Shown: piece after piece, positions 17,405 to 24,984 of the stretch
Layout: the number at the start of each line of letters is the position of its first letter
Position numbering within the stretch: position 1 is the stretch's first letter
DNA from: JBEKYD01 sp052148435
GTDB lineage: Bacteria; Acidobacteriota; Terriglobia; Bryobacterales; Bryobacteraceae
NCBI GenBank assembly: GCA_052148435.1
Contig: JBKQIF010000005.1
Span: 1 to 64,000 of the forward strand
Direction: 5' to 3'
Length of the DNA stretch: 64,000 nucleotides
Notes under the pieces: generated by a model
Databases searched by the model: none
Told to the model about the DNA's origin: nothing
Seen by the model: only the letters and a program-made list of their open reading frames with translations
Made by a program: the position numbers and the translations under genes

Positions 17405-18278
17405 TCTTGACGCTGGCGCTGGCCCCGATCCGCGTTGCGCCCGCCGCCGTCATGGCTTCCAGGTCCGCCAGCGTTCGGATGCCGCCGGCGGCTTTCACCC
17501 CGATCGAGGGCCCCACCACGCTGCGCATCAGGGCCACGTCATGCGCCGTGGCGCCGGCCTTATTGAAACCGGTGGAAGTCTTCACGAAGTCCGCGCCAGC
17601 CAGTTTGGCCAGCGTCGAGGCCACCACCTTCTGCGGATCGTCCAGCAGCGCGGTCTCCAGAATTACTTTTACGATCGCGCCCGCCCGGTGCGACACCTCG
17701 ACTACCTCGCGGATGTCCCGCTCGACCGCCATGCGATCGCCGGAGCGAAGCGCGCCCACGTTCATCACCATGTCGATTTCCTGTGCGCCGGCGCGCAACG
17801 CCGCTGCCGCCTCCGCAACCTTGGCTTCGGTGGATGTGGCGCCCAACGGGAACCCCACCACGGTGCACACTTTGACCGTGCTGCCGGCCAGTTCGCCCCG
17901 CACCAGCGGCACCCAGTATGGATTCACGCACACGGTGGCGAAACCGTATTGCCGGGCTTCCTGGCAGACTTTGAGAAGATCCGCGCGGGTGGCTTCGGGC
18001 TTCAGAATGGTGTGATCGATGACGCCGGCAATCGCCGGATCGATCTTGGTCAGCCGTTCACTGGCCGAGATCCGCTCGGCGCCGGTTGAAAGAATCCGCC
18101 TGGTATTGGCCGCGCAGGTCTGGGCGCAGCGCTGCACGCAGCCGGGGCAGACCTGGTCGGGCAGGTTGAGCCCTTCCCCCTTCTTGGCGGGCCCGCTCTT
18201 GGCGACCCCGGGCGGGACGCGCGCCAGGATTTCTTCCGCGATTTGTGCGACCAGCCGGTCCAGTTCCGCTTGTGTCAC
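17382..18278 (-). CDS. deoC: Deoxyribose-phosphate aldolase with N-terminal targeting-like extension
   Basis: A 298-residue class I aldolase splitting deoxyribose-5-phosphate into glyceraldehyde-3-phosphate and acetaldehyde. The core starts near residue 80 (IDHTILKPEAT) and has the Schiff-base Lys in DFVKTSTGFN and KAAGGIRT. Ahead of it are ~75 extra residues: an amphipathic helix (MTQAELDRLVAQIAEEILAR), a Pro/Gly/Lys linker and a cysteine cluster C-x2-C-x3-C-x3-C at residues 44-55. Helix plus linker is the form of a bacterial-microcompartment encapsulation peptide. The GTG start overlaps the rpiB stop (GTGA). DERA and RpiB are known signature enzymes of sugar-phosphate-utilising microcompartments. 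No shell gene is in the window. Confidence 0.93.
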   Translation of the reverse strand: MTQAELDRLVAQIAEEILARVPPGVAKSGPAKKGEGLNLPDQVCPGCVQRCAQTCAANTRRILSTGAERISASERLTKIDPAIAGVIDHTILKPEATRADLLKVCQEARQYGFATVCVNPYWVPLVRGELAGSTVKVCTVVGFPLGATSTEAKVAEAAAALRAGAQEIDMVMNVGALRSGDRMAVERDIREVVEVSHRAGAIVKVILETALLDDPQKVVASTLAKLAGADFVKTSTGFNKAGATAHDVALMRSVVGPSIGVKAAGGIRTLADLEAMTAAGATRIGASASVKIVEATAA

Positions 18279-18904
18279 GAGGTAGCCTTCTTGGAATTCA
18301 GATATTGACGCTCGATGGCCATGATTTTGTCGACCCGCGCCTGATGGCGTCCGCCGGCGAACGGCGTGCCCAGCCAGGTGCGCAGGACCTCTTCCGCCTG
18401 GGTCTCGGTCAGAAGCCGGCCGCCGAGCGTAAGCACATTAGAATCATTGTGTTCACGGCTATTCCGAGCGGAAGCCTTATCATAGCATAGGGCCGCCCGA
18501 ATGCCCGGCACTTTGTTCGCCGCCATGCATGAACCAATCCCAGCGCCGTCGATGATTACGCCGCGGGTTGCTGCGCCTTCCACCACCGTTTGTGCAACTT
18601 TGTGCGCGATATCGGGATAATCGGCGGGCTTCTCGTCGAACACGCCGATATCCAGCAGGGTGAGAGCCAGGCTTTCGATCACCGGCTTGAGCGCCTCTTT
18701 GAGGCGAAATCCGCCATGGTCGGCGCCGATGGCGATGGTTTGGCCGGGCGTAGTGAACCGGCTGAGCTCCGCTTCGTGCACTTCGAGGATGCGCACCCCG
18801 CGCACCCCGGCCAGCTCCCGCGCGGAGGCCGTCACGATCGTATCTGGCGGAATCCGCAGATCCCCCGCCGCCGGAATGTCCTGCGCCGTGATTACCCGTT
18901 TCAT
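18275..18904 (-). CDS. rpiB: RpiB/LacAB-family isomerase with N-terminal extension
   Basis: A 209-residue protein. The RpiB core (ribose-5-phosphate/ribulose-5-phosphate isomerase) begins at about residue 56 with IAIGADHGGFRLKEALK and continues ANKVPGIRAALC and NSREHNDSNVLTLGGR. The usual catalytic Cys of the CGTGIG motif is replaced (IIDGAGIGSCMAANK), with a Cys six residues later. The first 55 residues (MKRVITAQDI, then PPDTIVTASARELA) resemble the N-terminus of EutQ-type microcompartment proteins. The ATG at 18904 is chosen because it begins this recognisable segment. It is coupled to deoC by GTGA. Confidence 0.9.
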   Translation of the reverse strand: MKRVITAQDIPAAGDLRIPPDTIVTASARELAGVRGVRILEVHEAELSRFTTPGQTIAIGADHGGFRLKEALKPVIESLALTLLDIGVFDEKPADYPDIAHKVAQTVVEGAATRGVIIDGAGIGSCMAANKVPGIRAALCYDKASARNSREHNDSNVLTLGGRLLTETQAEEVLRTWLGTPFAGGRHQARVDKIMAIERQYLNSKKATS

Positions 18905-19031
18905 AGAAGGCGAAGGTCTATTGTAAATGCTGGCGGGAGATACCGTGGCGCGCGCACTCTTCTGTGCCGCGCCGGCTAGAGTGCGTGCGCCACGGCCGCG
19001 ACTGCGCCTTGGGATAAAACTGAGAGTAGTA

Positions 19032-19151
19032 ATGAGTAAACGGGAACCGATCGCCCGTGAGTTGGACCACATACCGGAGCAGGATCTGGACAAACTGCTG
19101 GCGATCGCTCAAGGAAGCACACGCGGAGTCCGCCATGCCGGCACTGGCTGA
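19032..19151 (+). pseudogene. Small antitoxin-like gene, frameshifted
   Basis: The frame MSKREPIARELDHIPEQDLD continues KLLAIAQ and then degenerates. The expected continuation (SLKEAHAESAMPALAE) appears in another frame from about 19112. The combined sequence matches a small acidobacterial protein (IPE..LdkLLaf...LKEahae...PaLA) usually found as the upstream partner of a PIN or RelE toxin. No toxin follows here, since the next gene is on the other strand. It is interpreted as a one-base frameshift remnant. Confidence 0.5.
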
Positions 19152-19161
19152 GGGGCGGCGG

Positions 19162-19875
19162 CTAAGGTGTCCCTGCTGGCTTGGAGCTACTCTTCACTCC
19201 CGTGCAGGAGGTCAGGTCCGGCTTCAGCGTGGTGGCATCGGTGCTGAAGCCGGCGCAGGGGATCATTCCCAACGCGAGAAGTCCCTTGGTGTCGTAGAAG
19301 ACTCTTCCACGGGAGCTCGGATTGATCCGGTTCCCCGGCGTCGTCCATGTGAAGCACCACGACACTTCGTCGGAGAAGCCATCCACGCAAACGCCGAACG
19401 CGTTGCTGATCGGATCGAGGAGCGTATTGTCGGTGCCGGTATTGCACGCATATAGCACGATTCGCGCGTCCGCCGCGAACCGGTTCCGCAGCGGCGTGAT
19501 CGCGCCCATGCTGGAGGTTAGCGTCGCGGCAGTGAGGAAGCCCGGCGCCGTCAGTATGACGTTCGCCGGATTGACCGTGACCTGGCCGCTGAAGCCGAAC
19601 GTGCGCGGCGTGCCTCCCGTGCCACCCGCCGCATGCCCTACCAATCCCAGCAGGGAAATGGATCCCGCCGGCTTGCCCGCGACGATCTTCAGCATATCGG
19701 CCAGCGTGCCCGCGCCCGCAGGATCGCCGGAGTTCGTCGCGGTCGCCTGGAAGTCGATCGACGAAGGGTACCACGTCGCCGGCTTTGCGCTGGCGCTGGC
19801 CACCTCCGCCGCATCGTTCTGGTACGGACGGGGGTAGCCGTTGGCAAAAATCATGAGAGCTTTCGGACCTGCCAC
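19162..19875 (-). CDS. Caspase-like (DUF4347-type) protein
   Basis: A 237-residue protein without signal peptide. LLGLVGHAAGGTGG, then ADARIVLYACNTGTD and GVCVDGFSDEVSW, reproduces the His-Gly ... LYGCN layout of DUF4347/caspase-fold domains. His in VGHA and Cys in YACN would be the catalytic dyad. It is a compact single-domain protein, unlike the giant DUF4347 surface proteins. The GTG at 19875 overlaps a 45-residue upstream frame; ATG at 19854 is an alternative start. The function is unknown. A protease acting in signalling or defence is possible. Confidence 0.6.
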   Translation of the reverse strand: MAGPKALMIFANGYPRPYQNDAAEVASASAKPATWYPSSIDFQATATNSGDPAGAGTLADMLKIVAGKPAGSISLLGLVGHAAGGTGGTPRTFGFSGQVTVNPANVILTAPGFLTAATLTSSMGAITPLRNRFAADARIVLYACNTGTDNTLLDPISNAFGVCVDGFSDEVSWCFTWTTPGNRINPSSRGRVFYDTKGLLALGMIPCAGFSTDATTLKPDLTSCTGVKSSSKPAGTP

Positions 19876-19988
19876 CGGTTCACCTCGACGGTTGATGTCT
19901 CTCCCGTGCCGCGGTTGGAGATGTCGGGCCGTGCGATCGTTCTGCCGGCACGCATCGCCTTCCGGAGCACACGGACAGTATACTCCAT
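19851..19988 (-). CDS. Short hypothetical ORF upstream of caspase-like gene
   Basis: A 45-residue frame (MEYTVRVLRKAMRAGRTIAR, then PDISNRGTGETSTVEVNRWQ). It is basic and lies immediately upstream of the caspase-like gene, overlapping its GTG start by 25 bp. No family is recognised. The overlap and shared strand suggest a translationally coupled small partner. It could equally be leader sequence with a chance frame. Confidence 0.3.
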   Translation of the reverse strand: MEYTVRVLRKAMRAGRTIARPDISNRGTGETSTVEVNRWQVRKLS

Positions 19989-20043
19989 CCCTTTTTGATC
20001 CTCCGAGATGCGGTTTCTCCAGTGACGACTTCGTACTCGATCG

Positions 20044-20592
20044 TTACGGATTCCTCCGAAACTCCCCACTTCCCCACTCCCGGTATTTCCGCAGCAACTC
20101 GTAAATGACCACGCCGCCGGCCGTGGCCACGTTCAGGGAATGCTTGCGGCCCAGCATGGGAATACGCACGTGGGTGTCGCACAGGGCGGAAACTTCCGGC
20201 CGGATGCCGTCCACTTCGTGCCCGAAAACCACGCAGACCGGGAAGCGCGGCATCCAGTCGAACAGGTCCACGGCGTGCACGCTGGTTTCGATGGCGGCCA
20301 TTTCCACGCCTCGCGCGCGCAGGCCTTCCAGCATCGCCACGGCATCCCAACCGTGCTCCCATGCCACGGTTTCCTCGGCACCCAAGGCGGTCTTGGTCAG
20401 CGCTTTCTTGGGGGGCCGGCCGGTGATGCCGCACAGGTACAGCTTTTCCACCGCCGCCGCGTCGGCGGTGCGGAAGAACGAGCCCACGTTGTACAGGCTG
20501 CGCACGTTGTCGAGCAGGACGGAAACCGGCAAAGTCCGGATCGGCCGGTAGCGCGCGCCCGCCGCGGTAGCTTGAAAAGGTAGCCTTTCCAT
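20044..20592 (-). CDS. TrmH/SpoU-family RNA 2'-O-methyltransferase
   Basis: A 182-residue SPOUT-fold enzyme using S-adenosylmethionine to methylate ribose in tRNA or rRNA. The three motifs are clear: motif 1 LLDNVRSLYNVGSFFRTADA, motif 2 CVVFGHEVDGIRPEV, and motif 3 IPMLGRKHSLNVATAGGVVI, which forms the trefoil knot. The short form without an N-terminal extension is typical of TrmL/TrmH-like members. The exact target nucleotide cannot be told. It diverges from the family 2 glycosyltransferase across 46 bp. Confidence 0.9.
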   Translation of the reverse strand: MERLPFQATAAGARYRPIRTLPVSVLLDNVRSLYNVGSFFRTADAAAVEKLYLCGITGRPPKKALTKTALGAEETVAWEHGWDAVAMLEGLRARGVEMAAIETSVHAVDLFDWMPRFPVCVVFGHEVDGIRPEVSALCDTHVRIPMLGRKHSLNVATAGGVVIYELLRKYREWGSGEFRRNP

Positions 20593-20638
20593 GGGACAAA
20601 CTCGACTCAGCCTGCCGGAGCCCTGTTACACTTAAGGC

Positions 20639-21619
20639 GTGGCGGCCATGCTTTCCATCGTAATTCCGATTCACAACGAGGAGCCCTCGATTTTGCCCCT
20701 CTACGACCGCTTGTCGGCGGTCCTCGAAACGGTGCGCCGGCCCTACGAGATTCTGTTCATCGACGATGCTTCCACCGACCGCAGCTTCGAGTTGCTGGCC
20801 AACCTGGTCGAGACCGACGGCCATCTGAAAGTGATCCGCCTGCGCCGCAATTTCGGACAGACCGCCGCGCTTTCCGCCGGCTTCCACGAAGCCAAGGGCG
20901 ACATCGTCATCGCCATGGACGGCGATCTGCAGCACGCCCCGGAAGACATTCCGGCGCTGCTGGCCAAGATCGACGAGGGTTTCGACATCGCCAGCGGCTG
21001 GCGTAAACATCGCGTGGATAACGCCATCCTGCGCAGGATCCCGTCGCGCATCGCCAATTGGATGATGGCCAAAGCTTCGGGCGTGGCGCTGCGCGATTTC
21101 GGCACCACCTTCAAGGCCTATCGCGCCGAAGTGCTGAAGGACGTCAACCTGTACGGCGAGCTGCACCGCTTCATTCCGGCGCTGGCCAGCTTTTACGGGG
21201 CGCGCATCGCGGAAGTGCCCATCCGCAACACGCCGCGCGCCGCCGGCGATTCCCACTACGGCATCGGCCGCACCTTCCGCGTGCTGTTCGACATTCTCAC
21301 CATCAAGTTCCTGCTCAAGTATTTCACCCGTCCCATGCACTTCTTCGGGGTGCTGGGGCTGATCGGCACCACCTTGGGCGGCGGCGTGCTGGTATGGCTG
21401 GCGATCGAGAAGCTGATGGGCCTCGACATCGTAGCCGAGCACGGCCCGCTCATGATGGCGGCCGGCCTGGCGCTGCTCGGCGGCCTGTTGATGTTCTCCA
21501 CCGGCCTGCTGGGGGAAATCCTGATGCGCACCTACTTCGAAAGCCAGGACCGCCGCATCTACGCCGTGCGCGAAATCCTCACCCGCAAACAACGCGGCCT
21601 CGCCGGCGGCACGCGCTAG
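20639..21619 (+). CDS. Membrane-anchored family 2 glycosyltransferase (DPM1/ArnC-like)
   Basis: A 326-residue enzyme. The GT-A domain has SIVIPIHNEEPSI, DDASTDRS, RNFGQTAALSAGF and the metal site MDGDLQHAPED. Two C-terminal transmembrane helices (about residues 235-260 and 270-300) follow. The family transfers a sugar from a nucleotide donor to undecaprenyl or dolichyl phosphate (ArnC, GtrB, DPM). The start is GTG at 20639. It lies upstream of mrdA-rodA with a 102-bp gap and may serve envelope glycan synthesis. Confidence 0.88.
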   Translation: MAAMLSIVIPIHNEEPSILPLYDRLSAVLETVRRPYEILFIDDASTDRSFELLANLVETDGHLKVIRLRRNFGQTAALSAGFHEAKGDIVIAMDGDLQHAPEDIPALLAKIDEGFDIASGWRKHRVDNAILRRIPSRIANWMMAKASGVALRDFGTTFKAYRAEVLKDVNLYGELHRFIPALASFYGARIAEVPIRNTPRAAGDSHYGIGRTFRVLFDILTIKFLLKYFTRPMHFFGVLGLIGTTLGGGVLVWLAIEKLMGLDIVAEHGPLMMAAGLALLGGLLMFSTGLLGEILMRTYFESQDRRIYAVREILTRKQRGLAGGTR

Positions 21620-21721
21620 GCGGAACCGGCGGGTGGTTTCGTTGCCGCCGGCCAGCCGAATCACCCGAACCCCGCTGGGGTACACTAGAATTATCGGGCG
21701 TTTTGCGGGCGCCTTCAGGTT

Positions 21722-23626
21722 GTGACCCTACCTCCGGCCGATCCACATCTCGAAACTGCGCGCCTTTCCGAAAAGCCGCCCCTGCGCGACGATTTTCGTT
21801 TTGCCGCCGGCAAGATCGCCGTTTTTCAGTACGTTACCGTCGTCATCTTCGTCATCCTCGTTTCCGCCTTCTGGCGCCTGCAGGTGCAAAACCCCCAGTT
21901 CTACGACGAGCGCGCCGTCGCCAACAGCGTCAAATCGGTCCCCATCCCCGGTCCCCGCGGCCGCATCCTCGATCGCGAAGGCCGCGTCATTGTCGATAAC
22001 CACGCGTCTTTTTCTCTGCGCCTGGCCCGCGAGCTTCTCAAAGAGGAGCATCTCCGACCGATCGCCCAAGGCCTCGACCTCGACTACGACGACCTGGTGG
22101 CCCGCGTCCGCCGCTATCGGCATCGCCCCAAATACGAGGCCCTCCCGCTGAAAGAGGAGCTCACCCCGCTCGACCTGGCTTTCGTCGATTCCCATCGCGA
22201 CTTTTTCCCCGAACTCTTCACCATCCCCTCCCAGCGCCGCGTCTATCCCCAGAACGGCATGCTGGCCCACGTCCTCGGTTACACCGGTGAAATCACCGAA
22301 GCCCAACTGGATATGCCGGAGTTCGCCAAATACGACCAGGGCGCCGTCATCGGTCAGTTCGGCGTCGAGCAGCAATATAACGAGATCCTCATGGGCCAGG
22401 ATGGCCAGCGCCAGGTGATCGTGGATAACACCGGGCAGGTCCGCCACGAGCTTAAGAGCAAAGGCGCCGTCTCCGGTAAAGATCTTGAGCTGACCATCGA
22501 TCTCGATCTGCAGGCCGTCGCCGAGCTATCGCTGGAGGGCCGCAACGGCGCCGTGGTTGCCCTGGACCCGCGCAACGGCGAGGTGCTCGCCATGCTTAGC
22601 CACCCCGCCTTCGACCCCAACAAGTTCGCCGTGCGCATTCGCGCCGCGGATTGGAAAGAAATCCGCGACAACCCCGATAAACCCATGCTCAACCGCGCCA
22701 TTCAGGCGCAGCAGGCCCCCGGCTCGACCTTCAAGCCGACCGTGGCCCTGGCTGCGCTGGAATCCGGGACCATCGACGAGCAGTTCAACGTCCATTGTGC
22801 CGGCGGCGCCTACTTTTACGGCAACTACTATCGCTGCCATCTTAAGGGCGGTCACGGCACCGTCAATCTGCACCGGGGCATTGTCCAGTCCTGCGATACC
22901 TATTTCTATACCGTCGGCAATATGGTCGGCATCGACAAGATCGCTTACTACGCCGACCTGGTTGGCTTCGGCCACAAGACCGGCATCGATCTGCCCAACG
23001 AGAAGGAAGGCACGGTGCCCTCGCCCCAATGGGCCCTGCGCAATTACCACCGCAAGTGGTATGCCGGAGAAACCATTTCGGTCGCTATCGGCCAGGGTGC
23101 GCTGACCGTCACGCCCCTGCAACTGGCCCGCGCCTTCGGCGGTATTGCCATGAGCGGTGTCTGGCAGCAGCCTCACCTGGTCCAAACCGCCAAGCCGGAA
23201 AAGCCCGTCACCTGGAACCTGGACCCCGTCCATGTCAAGGACGTCGTCGACGGCATGTTCGGCGTGGTGAATGAATGGGGTACCGGCACTCTGGCTCAGA
23301 TTCCCGGCCTGCAGGTGTGCGGCAAAACCGGCACCGCGCAAGTGGAATCTTCCGACCTGGCCAAAGCTACCGGCGGCGTGGCGAGCCAGCCCAATGCCTG
23401 GTTTGTCGGCTTCGCCCCCTGCTACGCCCCCGAAATTGTGGTGGCGGCCATTTGGGACCATGGCGCCGAAGGCCCCTATGTTGCCCCCATCGTGCGCGAT
23501 ATCTTGAAAGCCTACTTCGACAAAAAAGCCCGCCTCACCATGCTCCGCCAACAACAGTCCGAGGACGCCGCCCGCCTCGCCGCCATCGGCCGGTTGGATC
23601 TTCCCGGCCCCTCCGGACCACAATGA
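21722..23626 (+). CDS. mrdA: Penicillin-binding protein 2
   Basis: A 634-residue class B transpeptidase that cross-links peptidoglycan during cell elongation. One transmembrane helix (about residues 35-55) precedes the pedestal domain and the transpeptidase domain with STFK (PGSTFKPTVA), SCD in place of SxN (QSCDTYFY) and KTGTAQ. It starts at GTG 21722. The stop overlaps the rodA ATG (ATGA at 23623-23626), so polymerase RodA and transpeptidase PBP2 are made together. Confidence 0.95.
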   Translation: MTLPPADPHLETARLSEKPPLRDDFRFAAGKIAVFQYVTVVIFVILVSAFWRLQVQNPQFYDERAVANSVKSVPIPGPRGRILDREGRVIVDNHASFSLRLARELLKEEHLRPIAQGLDLDYDDLVARVRRYRHRPKYEALPLKEELTPLDLAFVDSHRDFFPELFTIPSQRRVYPQNGMLAHVLGYTGEITEAQLDMPEFAKYDQGAVIGQFGVEQQYNEILMGQDGQRQVIVDNTGQVRHELKSKGAVSGKDLELTIDLDLQAVAELSLEGRNGAVVALDPRNGEVLAMLSHPAFDPNKFAVRIRAADWKEIRDNPDKPMLNRAIQAQQAPGSTFKPTVALAALESGTIDEQFNVHCAGGAYFYGNYYRCHLKGGHGTVNLHRGIVQSCDTYFYTVGNMVGIDKIAYYADLVGFGHKTGIDLPNEKEGTVPSPQWALRNYHRKWYAGETISVAIGQGALTVTPLQLARAFGGIAMSGVWQQPHLVQTAKPEKPVTWNLDPVHVKDVVDGMFGVVNEWGTGTLAQIPGLQVCGKTGTAQVESSDLAKATGGVASQPNAWFVGFAPCYAPEIVVAAIWDHGAEGPYVAPIVRDILKAYFDKKARLTMLRQQQSEDAARLAAIGRLDLPGPSGPQ

Positions 23627-24714
23627 GCCGCCACTTTGCCGTTCGCGATATCGACTGGCCGTTGGTGCTGATCGCCCTCGTCCTATGCGCCGTCGGAGTC
23701 CTGCAGATCTATAGCGCCACCCTCGATACCGAGTTTCACAGCGCCTGGTGGCGCCAGATCCTGTTCGTAGCCGGCGGTTGGGTGCTCATGCTCGTGATCC
23801 AGGAAATCGATTATCACAGCCTGCTCCAATACGTCCCCGGTTTGTACATCGGCACAGTCCTCGCCCTGGTGGCAACTTATGCCTTCGGGCAATCGGCATT
23901 CGGCTCCCGCCGCTGGATTCCGTTCGGTCCCGTCCATCTGCAGGTATCGGAATTTGCCAAGTTGGTGATAATCTTGTTAGTGGCGCGCTATTTAACGGAA
24001 TTGAGGACGGAGGTTCTCGAGATCCGCGAGATGCTGAAGTTGGCGGGCCTCGTACTGGTTCCCACGTTTCTGGTCTTAAAACAACCGGATCTGGGAACTG
24101 CATTAACGTATTTGGCGGTTCTCGTGGTGGGAGCCTTCATCGCGGGATTGCGGTGGAAATATGTCGCCGTCATTGCCGTGGTGACCGTGATTGTGCTTCC
24201 CATTACTTGGACCTTTGTGCTGCAGGACTACCAAAAGACGCGGTGGAGGAGCTTTATCGACCCCGAACGTGACGCCCAGGGCTCGGGTTATCAGTTGATC
24301 CAGTCCCAAATCGCTATTGGTGCGGGCGGTATGTTCGGTAAAGGGGTCACCAAGGGGACCCAGACTCAATTGCGTTTCTTGCCCGTGCCGCACAAGGATT
24401 TTATCTTCTCGGCCTTTGCCGAGGAGCACGGTTTCGTTGGCGTAGTCTTCGTTCTTGCTTTGTTTTTTGTAATGGTGATGCGAATCGTCCAGAATGGGCA
24501 AACGGCCTCCGACCCGGTTGGTATGTACGTGTGCATGGGCGTGGCCGGGCTGCTCCTGTTCCACATTCTCGTGAATGTGGGCATGGTGGCCGGGGCGATT
24601 CCGGTGACCGGAATCCCGCTCCCCTTCATGAGTGCGGGTGGTTCCAGTATCTGGTCTAGTTTCTTGGCGTTGGGGCTAGTCAACAACGTCCGTTTGAGAA
24701 GGTTTGTGAATTGA
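23623..24714 (+). CDS. rodA: Rod-shape-determining peptidoglycan polymerase RodA
   Basis: A 363-residue SEDS-family glycosyltransferase with about ten membrane helices. The family signatures GSRRWIPFGPVHLQVSEFAK, QPDLGTALTYL, QIAIGAGGMFGKG, DFIFSAFAEEHGF and the C-terminal GIPLPFMSAGGSS are all present. RodA polymerises lipid II into glycan strands for elongation. It is coupled to mrdA by ATGA. From about 23,960 onward codon use is visibly less GC-rich at third positions than in mrdA. Confidence 0.95.
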   Translation: MSRHFAVRDIDWPLVLIALVLCAVGVLQIYSATLDTEFHSAWWRQILFVAGGWVLMLVIQEIDYHSLLQYVPGLYIGTVLALVATYAFGQSAFGSRRWIPFGPVHLQVSEFAKLVIILLVARYLTELRTEVLEIREMLKLAGLVLVPTFLVLKQPDLGTALTYLAVLVVGAFIAGLRWKYVAVIAVVTVIVLPITWTFVLQDYQKTRWRSFIDPERDAQGSGYQLIQSQIAIGAGGMFGKGVTKGTQTQLRFLPVPHKDFIFSAFAEEHGFVGVVFVLALFFVMVMRIVQNGQTASDPVGMYVCMGVAGLLLFHILVNVGMVAGAIPVTGIPLPFMSAGGSSIWSSFLALGLVNNVRLRRFVN

Positions 24715-24984
24715 TTGGGTCCGGTCGTAAAGCCGGATCGCCAAAATTTGAATTGATCGGGAGCCTGTAGAGACCCCCCCGGGACGGTGGCGCTTCTGGC
24801 GCTCTCCCAGGTTTTAGGAGTGCTTCCCGGCTGTTTGGTGTGTGAGGTTCGAACTCCATCGGCGGCCGGCGTGATATTGGCATCGGGTTGAGCCGGTACC
24901 GCTTCGGCGAAGCGGCTCGCGAGCCACCCAGGGCACCCACCTCCCAACTGGTCTACTCTCTCCATGTTCCCGGGGAGGTAGCGG
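24715..24984 (+). other. RNase E/G gene leader region
   Basis: A 270-bp gap before the RNase E/G gene without a gene on either strand. It contains C/G-rich blocks (24775-24785) and several short complementary segments, for example CCGCTTCGGCGAAGCGG at 24899-24915. Leaders of RNase E genes in other bacteria are long and structured and mediate autoregulation, so a similar role is conceivable. No known riboswitch consensus was recognised. Confidence 0.3.

Noticed and set aside
16000..20600. Bacterial-microcompartment shell genes near rpiB-deoC
   Set aside because: None of the neighbouring proteins shows BMC-H, BMC-T or BMC-P sequence. The link to a compartment rests only on the extensions.
24715..24984. 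Riboswitch or 6S-like RNA upstream of the RNase E/G gene
   Set aside because: Structured-looking segments are present, but no known consensus could be matched. It is kept only as an unassigned leader.
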